Positions 1 to 7,665 of a stretch of 15,515 nucleotides of DNA are shown piece by piece. The notes beneath the pieces are model-generated. The model was not told where the DNA came from and did no database searches. It saw nothing but the letters and a program-made list of their open reading frames with translations. The DNA lies in assembly GCF_000003605.2 (NCBI RefSeq), contig NW_003136836.1, positions 121,550-137,064 of the forward strand. Direction: 5' to 3'. Both the position numbers and the translations under genes were made by a program. The DNA comes from Saccoglossus kowalevskii (taxonomy: Eukaryota; Hemichordata; Enteropneusta; Harrimaniidae). How positions within the stretch are numbered: the first letter of the stretch is position 1; each line of letters starts with the position of its first letter.

Positions 1-415
1 ACCTTGATGCACGTCTTTTTTTTTTTTTTCGTATCAAGTTCGAAATGGCCGACTGGCGGCCATTTTGTTAAAGAATTCAGTTCTGGATCCGTATACAAGA
101 CATGTCTGAATTGATCAAGTTCAAACTTCACACACACATGGTACATCATGTCACAAATAGATATGTGCATTTGTTTCATGATCTGCTTAACAATAGTGGA
201 ATGATGGCCATTTTAAGGCCGAAAATGCATCAAAATCACGTATTTTCACAATTCCAGAACTGGATCTCAGTCATGCATGGATGGATTTTGTTCAGATTTA
301 GCACAATGTGTTGTACATACCGGTATGCAGGTGCATTTCGGTCATGATCTGCTTTGAATGTATATGTCACTCAAATATGAACGGAACGGGGACGTGTCAT
401 TGACAATGACTTGTT
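1..415 (+). repeat. Dispersed repeat, copy 1 (left end cut by window), in a NOP2 intron
   Basis: This segment matches 5342-5785 closely over its whole length, with scattered substitutions and a few indels. It includes the shared block around GGCCGACTGGCGGCCATTTT (50-66) and the shared end GTCATTGACAATGAC-TTGTT (396-415). After TTGTT the two copies diverge completely, so 415 is the element's right boundary. It holds two of the element's internal monomers, each opening with an ATGCAT-like anchor, near 102 and 275. Unlike copy 2 it has one ATTTCGG (335-341) with no hairpin, and it has an extra ACCGGT making a 12-bp palindrome at 316-327. The left end lies at or before the window edge. No protein is encoded. 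Confidence 0.85.
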
Positions 416-817
416 GACCTTTCAACTTCCTACATCCTGACATTATTAACCTTTCAGCTTCCTACATCCTGGCATTATTCAACTTCCTACATCCTGGCAT
501 TATTGACATTTCTACTTCTCACATCCTGGCATTATTAACATTTCTACTTCTCACATCCTGGCATTATTGACCTTTCAACTTCCCACATCCTGGCATTATT
601 GACCTTTCAACTTCCCACATCCTGGCATTATTGACCTTTCAACTTCCCACATCCTGGCATTATTCACCTTTCAACTTCCCACATCCTGGCATTATTCACC
701 TTTCAGCTTCCTACACCCTGGCATTATTCAACTTCTCACATTCTGGCATTATTGACATTTCTACTTCTCACATCCCGGCATTATTGACCTTTCAACTTCC
801 CTCATCCTGGCATTATG
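416..817 (+). repeat. Minisatellite, 13 tandem units of 32 bp (two of 25 bp)
   Basis: Units start at 416, 448, 480, 505, 537, 569, 601, 633, 665, 697, 729, 754 and 786. Each ends in CATCCTGGCATTATT or a near variant. Eleven units are 32 bp; those at 480 and 729 are 25 bp, lacking the leading seven bases. Units come in recognisable types: CCTTTCAACTTCC, CCTTTCAGCTTCC, the short form, and CATTTCTACTTCTC. The array begins exactly where the dispersed repeat ends (415) and decays after 817. It lies in the NOP2 intron just upstream of the first visible exon. Open frames across it are a by-product of the unit length and composition. Confidence 0.95.
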
Positions 818-1056
818 CACTTTTATACTTTAGAACTTCTGGTGGTTTTGATGACTTTGATCTAGAAAGTTTGAACAATTGTTAATTAAACTTAAGCTTA
901 TTTTTATTGATAATTACAATATACATTAATGCAAAGGTTAAAAGACATTAGTTTTTACATTTAGGTAAAATAAAAAAATTCAACAAAAGTGCCTGCATGG
1001 TTGTTTATTCTATATTTTGCTATCAACCAATAAAAACCAATTGTGTCCATTATTAG
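818..1056 (+). other. End of a NOP2 intron, with 3' splice acceptor
   Basis: This stretch of AT-rich intron starts with a degenerate minisatellite edge (818-850) and ends at the acceptor TCCATTATTAG|GT (AG at 1055-1056). The acceptor places the next exon in phase 1: the G of the GGT glycine codon comes from the upstream exon. I see no other structured element. Confidence 0.75.
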
Positions 1057-1197
1057 GTGCTACTCCAGAATACTTAGCCGGCCATTACATGATGCAAGGT
1101 GCATCCAGTTTCCTTCCAGTTATGGCGCTAGCACCACAGGAAAATGAAAGGATATTGGATATGTGTGCTGCTCCAGGAGGAAAAACATCATACATTG
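1057..1197 (+). CDS. NOP2 exon a: substrate-fold end and SAM motif I
   Basis: The exon encodes (G)[10 protein letters not shown] through GGKTSYI. It starts in phase 1 after TATTAG and ends in phase 1 at ATTG|GTAAGA. It carries the SAM-binding loop [13 protein letters not shown]. The [14 protein letters not shown] stretch is the usual lead-in to the Rossmann fold in NOP2. The open frame continues past the donor for only three codons. Confidence 0.93.
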
Positions 1198-4100
1198 GTA
1201 AGACAAAATAGTTCCATTCATCAGTGTTCTCCACAATGGGTCTTAGGTGGGCATCAAGTTTTACGGCCGCCTAGTTACTCTCAACACCCGCCCATCAACG
1301 TACATCCAGCTGAAATTATTTGTAAAAAGCTTACATTGTTCTTCCCAAGCCTAAACAAAAGAGAAGTTGCCCATCCCTTTATTTTGCTATTTCTTCAAGA
1401 GTCCAGACATAAACAATGACCACTGGAAGTCTGCAAGCAGTTATCAAGTGTATTCGTGGCAATGTGTCAATCGCCTGAATTCATTGTTGCCCGACATTGT
1501 TGCCACTTATTGCTCACAATACGCAACTACAGTGATTTAAATTTACAGCTGTATTTTTAATAATTGCCTTCCGATCACGAAAGAAAGAAGTAAATACAAA
1601 CGAAAGGTATATGCACAAAAAATATATTAGCAGATTGCATGTAAACTCGAAAAAAAATTCTAGCCGTATTTACAACGTTCACTCGATTTTCATCGTGAAA
1701 ACAGCATGGAGAAGGCAAACTGATGACCTTTTTGCCTACCCCATTCATCTGCCATCGGCCACCCACCGCTGTTGGCGCTGTATTGATTTAGTATCTAAGT
1801 TTCATAGAGGAACAGCGCATTCTGGGTGTTCGTGTACTGAATTCAGAAATCAGTAAAAAACATCAAACATGGCTGCCGGATTAGTTTACCGCGAGTATTT
1901 GTAATTGAATACATATTTTAGTTATCTTTTCCCACGTACTTATTTCAATTTATCTATTTTTTATGTTGAATATTTTGAGAAGATAGCAGATTCCTTTTTT
2001 TCTTCCAAAACAACGTGTGAAAACGCAACGTGTCCGTGATCGTACATGCGTAATTGTATGTGGAATTTTTTTATCAAAAACTAGAAGTGATATCACATTT
2101 AGACTGTTTAGTTGAAAATTAAGATTGAATTCAGTGAAAATTACAGAAAATGTAAAGAAAAAAAATGTTGGTTAACTTATTTGGATGCCGTATTTTTTCC
2201 ATGTCAAATTTTTGTTGCAATATTTTATGTATTTCACTAAATATATTTCAATTTCTGTAGCCTACCGGTGGTGATCACTATTTTAGGTAACAAAAGATTA
2301 AATGTTAAATCGTTTTAGTACTCTGGTTGCCATGGAAATGTAAACTAAGTGCACTTCGATATATCTGACACACGCTTCGAAAGTGAGAACTGAAATTTTA
2401 CATATTTGGAGCTTCATTTCTCTGTTTATTTTTTTAACCGTAGCTTCCCTGATGAAAAATACTGGTATGTTATTTGCAAATGATGCAAACAAGGAGAGGG
2501 TGAAAAGCATTGTGGGAAATATTCACAGAATGGGTATCACGAATACAGTGATATGTAATGAAGATGGTAGATCATTTCCCAAGGTAAGAGAGGATTGTGG
2601 GATACATGTATGTACTACTCGTGGGTAGGTTATGTCTGTGGTAACACAGAATGATGGGAAATGTCATTTCTTGAGTTACAAGAACAAGGTGATGCAGAGT
2701 GTCATTATCGTTTTGATGACATCAGTAAAAAAAAATTCACTTCTACAAAGTTTTTTTTTTTTTTTAAATAGTTTTTTGTGCCAGGCGACAGTTCCGGACA
2801 TTGGATATCACTGTTGTCTTTCCTGATTTTTTTTTGTATGTGCAAAGTTTAGTGATTTTTTTCTGCAGTTTTTAAAATTTAAGCATTTTTTCATGTTACT
2901 CCTTAAATCCAGTTGTGATCAACACATCGTAAGAAACCATTCGTGGAAAACGCATGCTAAAACTGAATCCAATGAATTTATTTTATGTTTATTTCCAAAT
3001 TTAGGTCATTGGTAATTTTGATCGTGTGTTACTAGATGCCCCTTGTACAGGTACTGGTGTTATATCAAAAGACCCCTCTGTCAAAACAAACAAGGTAAGA
3101 AAATAGAAATTACAGTGTTTAGAAGAATAGCAGTGTATATGCTTCAACCTTTAGTTGCATAATTTAAATCCTTTTTAACCTTATAGCCACCAGACTTTCT
3201 CGCTCAAATTTTTCTGCACTTTTTTCTTATATCCTTCAATACTGTAAAACATGTCTTTTTTTGTGAGCATGTCTTTTTAGCGATTTTAGCAAGAGAACTA
3301 ATTTGCTAATTAAAGATGTCTCTAATGACTTCATTATAAATTCAAAATGGCGGCCAAATAACGTCTTTCTCTCAAGACACACACTTTGTAAACAACACAG
3401 AAAATGTAATAATCTGGAGCGCTTCCTTATCACACTTGACAGTTTTTCTTTGTTTTTATGGAGGTGATAACTGAGCATTTGTATTGTGAAAACAGGAAAT
3501 CAACAAAAACAAAAGATTTGCTAAATCAACATTTCGCTATTACGTCATTTTACCACAATTCGATAAAATAGTATGTTTTACAGTATTTCTGAAAATGAAC
3601 CCTAATTTTGGAGACAGTGGACAAAATTTGAGTCAATTTCCAGTTATTACTCAAAAAATTTGGCTATTTTTGTCCCAATCTTCTGAAGGAAAGCACATAA
3701 TATAAATTTTGTCTATTTTGTGAATTTGTGATGAAAAGAGGATACTGGTGGTGAAAAGGTTAAAAGAATAACAGTATATATGACTCAAATCTTTTGCTCA
3801 AACTTTTGATGACATAAACTGTATCGCTCGATAAAAGCCCACAAAGATAGCCAAAATAAATGGGAGTTGTGTGAAATTGAATTGCAATGTGTGCTTGCAA
3901 AATTAAATTGATGTGAGAAGCGGAGACATTCAGTCTTTTGGATAATTCATATTGAAAGTCAATAAGAAAATGTCAAGGATTTATAAGACAAGGGTTGTGA
4001 AAGTTGTGTGATACTGTAAAATACTTTATTTCTGCTTAGAATTCGTTTTTGCTATTTTCGCTGAAGGGATAATTCAGTAAAAATAAAATCCAGCAAATAT

Positions 4101-7100
4101 ACATTTTCGCCTATATTTTACATTCAACTCGTCAAAAATCAGTGAAAATGAATTCCATACAAAACACCCAAAAAGCCTTTTCAGCGAAAATTTATTCCAG
4201 CTAAATATATTTTACAGTATCTCGCATGAATCAACTTTCAAGGAGGTTAACCATGATGTTTTTTTTGTTTCCTAGGATATGTTAGATGTACAGAGAATTG
4301 TCACAATACAAAAAGAACTATTATTATCAGCAATAGATTCTGTAGATGCCAAATCAAAAACTGGTGGATATATTGTGTATTCGACATGTTCTATTTTGGT
4401 AGGTTATGTTTTCTAGTGATGTTCACAATATTTATTCACAGTGTTTATTTCACTGTTCATGATGTTTATTTAAGTGTTCACAATGTTTAGATGTTTATTA
4501 CAGTGTTCCTAATTTTTATTCCAGTGTTCAAAAAGTATTTCAGTTTGGAAAATGTGTATTACTGTGTCATAATATTAATGTTCATGTGTGTGTCAATAGT
4601 GAACATAATAAAGTTTCTTTCACTGATTTCATTGCAAGGTGGACGAGAATGAATGGGTGATAGACTATGCACTGAAAAAGAGGAATGTGAAATTAGTTTC
4701 AGCGGGATTAGACTTTGGTAGACCTGGATTTAAACGGTAAGTCACTCTCTGTGCCAATAATGATATTAAAATGTTCTGCTCTTTGATTTTTCATGTACTA
4801 TTTAGAAATGTACCAGTTTGGTAAAGGGGAAAAAAACAGCTTAGACTCATTGCTAATGTGCATGCATTCATATGGATTTTTTGGGGTGATACATATACTC
4901 TGTCTGGCGGTATTTTACGGGGTATTTTCATCTAACCATACTAGGAAATGTGAATTCCAAATATGGAATGAATTATGTGCGTAAGCATTGTCCAATGATA
5001 AAAACTAACATGGCTGCCACCTGGGTTTGATCGGACACAAAGAAGTTCACTGATTAGTCCCCGTTCACTGAGGTAGTCCGAAAACGAGGACTTATGGTTT
5101 GCCCTGTGTGCGTCCGTGCATCCGTGATCACCTATATCTCGAACATGCATGGACCGAATAAGTTCAAACTTCACTCATACATCACACATTATATGGGACA
5201 TATGCACATGCATTTTTTTCATGATCCGATTAACGATCCGAAAATGCATCAAAATTGCACATTTTCACCATTTCGAACCCAAATCTCAGTTATGCATGGA
5301 CGGATTTTGTTCAAATTTGGTACATACATTAAACATAATAGGACCTTGATGCACGTAATTTTTTTTTTTTTGGATCGGGTTTGAAATGGCCGACTGGCGG
5401 CCATTTTGTTTTAAAGAATTCAGTTCTGGATCCGTATCCGAGACATGTCTGGATTGATCAAGTTCAAACTTCACACACACATGGTACATCATGTCACAAA
5501 TAGATATGTGCATTTGTTTCATGATCCACTTAACAATAGCTGAATGATGGCCATTTTAAGGCCGAAAATGCATAAAAATCACATATTTTCACAATTCCGG
5601 AACCGGATCTCAGTCATGCATAGATGGATTTTGTTCAGATTTAGTACAATGTGTTGTACATATGCAGGTGCATTTCGGATCAGACCACTGAAAGTGGTCT
5701 GAGATTTCGGTCATGATCTGCTTTGAATGTGTATGTCACTCAAATATGAACGAAACGGGGACGTGTCATTGACAATGACTTGTTCTCCTCTAAACTACAT
5801 TGTATTTGGATTTCGGCATTCCCATGATGTATCCTTGGAAGGAAAAGATGCTGCGCATCAGTTGATACTCAAGCTGTACTGTTTTTGTGTATACTTTGCA
5901 GTATCCTTGTAATAACCAAATATACTTGTTTCTACTGCGTTCACCGCGATCTTGCATAATGCAAGAAAGGTCAGCTGATGTCAAATGCTAAACCTCTATA
6001 CTATGATCACTGTTTCATGTTTCAGATTCCGTGAAAGAAGATTTCATCCAACGCTGGAAAAAACAAGAAGATTCTACCCACATACTCACAATATGGATGG
6101 TTTTTTTGTTGCTAAGTTGAAAAAGATGGATAACGAATTGCCAAAGTCAAAAGGTTTGTGGAAGTGATATTATCAAAAAGGTTATCACAGTCATCATTAA
6201 AGTGATTGGTTATCAGTTTGCTTCTCAGTTTGTTTAAAGCATAGTTGATTTATCATACATGGTCACAGAACTACTTGTCCTTTGTTTTAAATTTCAATAA
6301 CACAATAAAGGTTTATATATTACCAGATTCTGTCGTAATCCCGATTTCACGGCTGGTGGGCCCTTATTTGGGGCTCAAAATGTCAAAAAACAGATCATCA
6401 AATATTTTTGAAAAATATACTATGCCGACTTTCAACACTGACAGTTGGACCATCCAAGACAAAAGAAAATATTGCCGAAGCTAATCTTTCTTGCTGAATT
6501 AAAATGTAGACCGCCTAAAATTTCATTACAATGTCACCCAGTGTCATCTTTCTCCCCCCCCCCCCCAAAAAAAAAATCACATTAACGAACCTGGTACGCA
6601 AAATTATTTTTTTGTGTTTAATTTATTAGTATCATGCAAATAATTTTCAACTTAATTTCATCGTAAGTGAATGGTTCCGGCCGCATATTAAAAGCTTGAT
6701 GCAGGAGAATACCGCCATGTTTTGACCTGGGATGGTCTTCTTTGACCTGATAGGTCAAATCACTAATTAACCAATCAAAATAATGGATGAAGCCAATGTG
6801 TTCAAATCACCATAGCTCATTTAAATATGTTAATGTTATTTAATGGAACATGGAAGAGATTAGTTGATGTAGTACGGTCTTTTGGCTTGGATTTTGATGG
6901 GGAAACTGCATGATTTTTTTAAAATCAAAAAATTAGTTGTTTTCAAATAATAATTGGAGCATTTGAAGAATTTAACATTATCTACAGTGATAACAGCTCA
7001 TTGTCAAACGAAGCTTACCCATTCATGCTAGTCAAAATAAACATACTTTTAGGCATCAATGACTACAGTAAAACTTAAATTAGGCTCTATTTTAGGCGTC

Positions 7101-7665
7101 ATTTTATTATTTTTTTAAATTCAAACTGTCGTTTAACTGCCCAGGGTGAATTTACGGCTGAACGCGGTAATTATTTTTAGCGTAATAAAAATTCAATTAG
7201 ATGGTATTATTATGCAAATGTTCTTCTATGCTTGAGTGTTTACATATATAGTAAGTCTAAGTAATCATCTGTTTTCTCCTGTAACATTTCTGCAATGTTG
7301 AATCAGACCAAAAACATAAATCTTTTAGTGAAATCATCACTTGTAAAATTGTTGAAGAACATAATGAACACTATGCTCAATTCAGCCATTGATGACGCTG
7401 TTCTGAGATACAGAATAAAGCGATCTGGTGAAAATATTCATGCAGGAGTTGAGTCCCAAGCGACGATAACAACACACGCTAAAAACACTATATATTTATA
7501 AAAATCTATAAATTTTTCAGTTTTGCAATTACTGATGTTAATGCTCTTTATTTGTTTGAATTATATTTTTCAGATAAAACTCAACAAGAGACAGAAGAAA
7601 CAGAAGAAAAAGACGAAAAAGTGAAAAAACAAAAGAATAACAAGAAACCCAAGAAAAACAAATGA
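1057..7665 (+). CDS. NOP2/NSUN1, 28S rRNA (cytosine-5) methyltransferase, 3' part (7 exons)
   Basis: Spliced from 1057-1197, 2444-2583, 3005-3094, 4276-4398, 4639-4736, 6026-6153 and 7574-7665, this gives 270 residues in one frame ending at TGA 7663-7665. They match the catalytic half of animal NOP2, from [12 protein letters not shown] to [15 protein letters not shown]. Visible motifs in order are the SAM-binding loop [21 protein letters not shown] (motif II), NEDGRSFP (III), [10 protein letters not shown] (IV, with the PC cysteine), YSTCSI (VI, with the catalytic TC cysteine) and [14 protein letters not shown] near the end. By family knowledge, the enzyme makes m5C in large-subunit rRNA in the nucleolus and is needed for 60S ribosome assembly. 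The N-terminal region and its exons lie upstream of the window. The tail after the methyltransferase fold is only about 40 residues, acidic then lysine-rich, much shorter than in vertebrates. All key residues are intact, so it is probably functional. Confidence 0.95.
1198..2443 (+). other. NOP2 intron a-b (1,246 bp)
   Basis: The intron is bounded by GTAAGA and TTAACCGTAG. It contains the 11-mer CAGTGTTCTCC at 1222-1232, also present at 15241-15251 and resembling a hAT-type transposon end, though I find no matching right end. The rest is unstructured AT-rich sequence with open frames that show no protein character. A short run ATGGCTGCC near 1869 recurs near 5010 but is too short to interpret. 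Confidence 0.7.
2444..2583 (+). CDS. NOP2 exon b: SAM motifs II and III
   Basis: The exon encodes (A)[10 protein letters not shown] to GRSFPK. The [10 protein letters not shown] segment holds the acidic residue expected to bind the SAM ribose, and NEDGRSFP holds the motif III aspartate. It is entered in phase 1 after TTAACCGTAG and left in phase 0 at AAG|GTAAGA. It aligns without gaps with the human protein region LMKNTG...DGRQFPK. Confidence 0.93.
2584..3004 (+). other. NOP2 intron b-c (421 bp)
   Basis: The intron runs from GTAAGA to CCAAATTTAG. It has a 15-bp T run near 2751-2765 and other T-rich tracts. I see nothing else of note. Confidence 0.75.
3005..3094 (+). CDS. NOP2 exon c: motif IV (DAPC)
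   Basis: This 30-codon, phase 0-0 exon reads [10 protein letters not shown], then [10 protein letters not shown], then [10 protein letters not shown]. The PC cysteine of motif IV is the residue thought to help release the enzyme from the 5-methylcytosine adduct in RNA m5C methyltransferases. Its boundaries are AAATTTAG| and AAG|GTAAGA. Confidence 0.94.
3175..3763 (+). mobile_element. TTAA-flanked inverted-repeat MITE (piggyBac-like), copy 1, interrupted
   Basis: The element sits between perfect TTAA duplications at 3175-3178 and 3760-3763 in NOP2 intron c-d. Its right end CTGGTGGTGAAAAGG mirrors the left end CCTTATAGCCACCAG, which has a few substitutions. A second copy at 11852-12055 shares the ends, the ACTTTCTC segment, the AATGA(A/G)CCC segment and the TTCTGAAGGAAAG-like segment in the same order and orientation. 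About 344 bp inside it are a nested younger element (3240-3585); without that it would be about 237 bp. TTAA target sites point to the piggyBac superfamily, but there is no coding content, so the family is inferred. Confidence 0.82.
3240..3585 (+). mobile_element. TA-flanked MITE nested inside the TTAA element
   Basis: Perfect 13-bp terminal inverted repeats, TACTGTAAAACAT at 3240-3252 and ATGTTTTACAGTA at 3573-3585, include the flanking TA. The related element at 11852-12055 reads TTCAATATTTCTG at the corresponding position, with one TA and no insert. This shows directly that the 344 bp are an insertion that duplicated TA. TA duplication is typical of Tc1/mariner-type elements. It shares terminal CTGTAAAA with 4012-4219 and 11273-11488. 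No transposase is encoded. Confidence 0.85.
4012..4219 (+). mobile_element. TA-flanked MITE, second member of the CTGTAAAA family
   Basis: Twelve-base perfect inverted ends, TACTGTAAAATA (4012-4023) and TATTTTACAGTA (4208-4219), enclose about 200 bp. Subterminal sequence is also roughly inverted, with TTTTCGCTGAA on the left and TTCAGCGAAAA on the right. It lies in NOP2 intron c-d, 56 bp before the next exon. No coding sequence is present. Confidence 0.8.
4276..4398 (+). CDS. NOP2 exon d: motif VI (TC cysteine)
   Basis: This exon has 41 codons, phase 0-0, from [10 protein letters not shown] to VYSTCSIL. The core [12 protein letters not shown] is almost invariant in NOP2. The cysteine of STCS is the expected catalytic nucleophile attacking C6 of cytosine. 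Vertebrates have YCTCSI where this protein has YSTCSI, a change outside the catalytic pair. Boundaries are TTTCCTAG| and TTG|GTAGGT. Confidence 0.94.
4399..4638 (+). repeat. NOP2 intron d-e (240 bp), largely a degenerate tandem repeat
   Basis: The central part (about 4418-4565) is a decayed tandem array of units near 21 bp, built on GTGTTCACAATGTTTATT with variants such as GTTCATGATGTTTATT and GTGTTCCTAATTTTTATT. The phase drifts and units differ, so the copy number of about six or seven is approximate. It is flanked by normal donor and acceptor sites. Confidence 0.6.
4639..4736 (+). CDS. NOP2 exon e
   Basis: The exon encodes [20 protein letters not shown] and then [12 protein letters not shown], plus the first two bases of an arginine codon (phase 2 exit at AACG|GTAAGT). 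It corresponds to the human stretch from VEENEWVVDY to DFGQEGFTR, the strand-helix elements after motif VI. Confidence 0.93.
5025..5785 (+). mobile_element. Dispersed repeat, copy 2, with four internal monomers
   Basis: The right part (5342-5785) is a close match to 1-415. The left part carries earlier monomers that the window edge removes from copy 1. Anchors resembling ATGCATGGA lie at about 5145, 5292, 5445 (as ATGTCTGGA) and 5616, roughly 147-171 bp apart, each followed by TT(G/C)AAA-type sequence and a TTTCATGATC or TTTTCAC segment. A stem AGTCCCCGTT/AACGAGGACT (about 5056-5093) sits near the left end. The right end is the 15-bp palindrome GTCATTGACAATGAC (5765-5779), five or six bases before divergence. 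The left boundary is approximate. The tandem core and the hairpin near one end recall Helitron/Helentron-type non-autonomous elements, but this is a hypothesis. Confidence 0.7.
5672..5710. mobile_element. 25-bp hairpin insertion with 7-bp target duplication
   Basis: Copy 1 of the host repeat has GTGCATTTCGGTCATG with one ATTTCGG (335-341). Copy 2 has ATTTCGG at 5672-5678, then 25 bp, then ATTTCGG again at 5704-5710. The 25 bp contain perfect 10-bp arms TCAGACCACT (5680-5689) and AGTGGTCTGA (5693-5702) around GAA. Inverted arms plus a duplicated target are the signature of an inserted foldback element, or of the fused ends left by a larger element. Confidence 0.75.
6026..6153 (+). CDS. NOP2 exon f: end of methyltransferase fold
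   Basis: The exon encodes (R)[27 protein letters not shown] and [15 protein letters not shown], plus one base. [12 protein letters not shown] is the family's last conserved block and VAKLKK is the final strand of the domain. It is entered in phase 2 after GTTTCAG and left in phase 1 at AAAG|GTTTGT, a weaker donor than the others. Confidence 0.93.
6154..7573 (+). other. NOP2 last intron (1,420 bp)
   Basis: The intron contains a C run followed by an A run (6554-6577), a cluster of AGGTCA half-sites at 6721-6759, and AT-rich sequence. A 68-codon open frame at 7295-7501 has no usable phase for splicing to exon f and is not called. Reading from a possible AG at 7307 in the correct phase gives about 28 open codons before a stop, so a rare alternative last exon cannot be excluded. 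The acceptor used is ATTTTTCAG|AT. Confidence 0.6.
6721..6759. promoter_or_regulatory. Three AGGTCA-type half-sites, one pair as an everted repeat
   Basis: TTTGACCT occurs at 6721-6728 and 6741-6748, the latter facing AGGTCAAA at 6752-6759 across GAT. The perfect 8-bp arms form an everted repeat with 3-bp spacing of the nuclear-receptor half-site AGGTCA. Function is not shown; three half-sites in 39 bp within an AT-rich intron is simply more than expected. Confidence 0.35.
7574..7665 (+). CDS. NOP2 last exon: charged tail and stop
   Basis: The exon encodes (D)[15 protein letters not shown], then [14 protein letters not shown], and TGA at 7663-7665. The joined codon GAT is split across the last intron. 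The tail has a short glutamate-rich part followed by a lysine-rich part of the kind that works as a nucleolar localisation signal. Vertebrate NOP2 continues for well over a hundred residues beyond the catalytic domain, so this form is short. Confidence 0.9.

Larger units (their letters stand above)
4737..6025 (+). other. NOP2 intron e-f (1,289 bp)
   Basis: About 5025-5785 is a dispersed repeat with internal monomers, annotated separately. The flanks, 4737-5024 and 5786-6025, are plain AT-rich intron with open frames that show no protein character. The acceptor is ATGTTTCAG|A. Confidence 0.75.

Noticed and set aside
416-817. CRISPR-like array
   Set aside because: Units are directly tandem without distinct spacers, and the sequence is clearly eukaryotic. 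It is a minisatellite.
631-885. Open frame of 84 codons across the minisatellite
   Set aside because: The frame exists only because tandem units lack stops in that phase. It reads as repeated unit translations with no domain and no splice context.
1720-1850. Intronic C/D snoRNA in NOP2
   Set aside because: TGATGA-like C boxes occur (for example near 1721, 2714 and 7391), but none has a D box at suitable spacing with a closing terminal stem.
1611-1856. Open frames on both strands in NOP2 intron a-b
   Set aside because: They overlap each other, have no family resemblance and are not bounded by usable splice sites in the right phase.
7295-7501. 68-codon open frame in the last NOP2 intron
   Set aside because: Exon f leaves in phase 1, and the candidate acceptor near 7307 would read a different frame that stops after about 28 codons. 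No conserved residues are visible.
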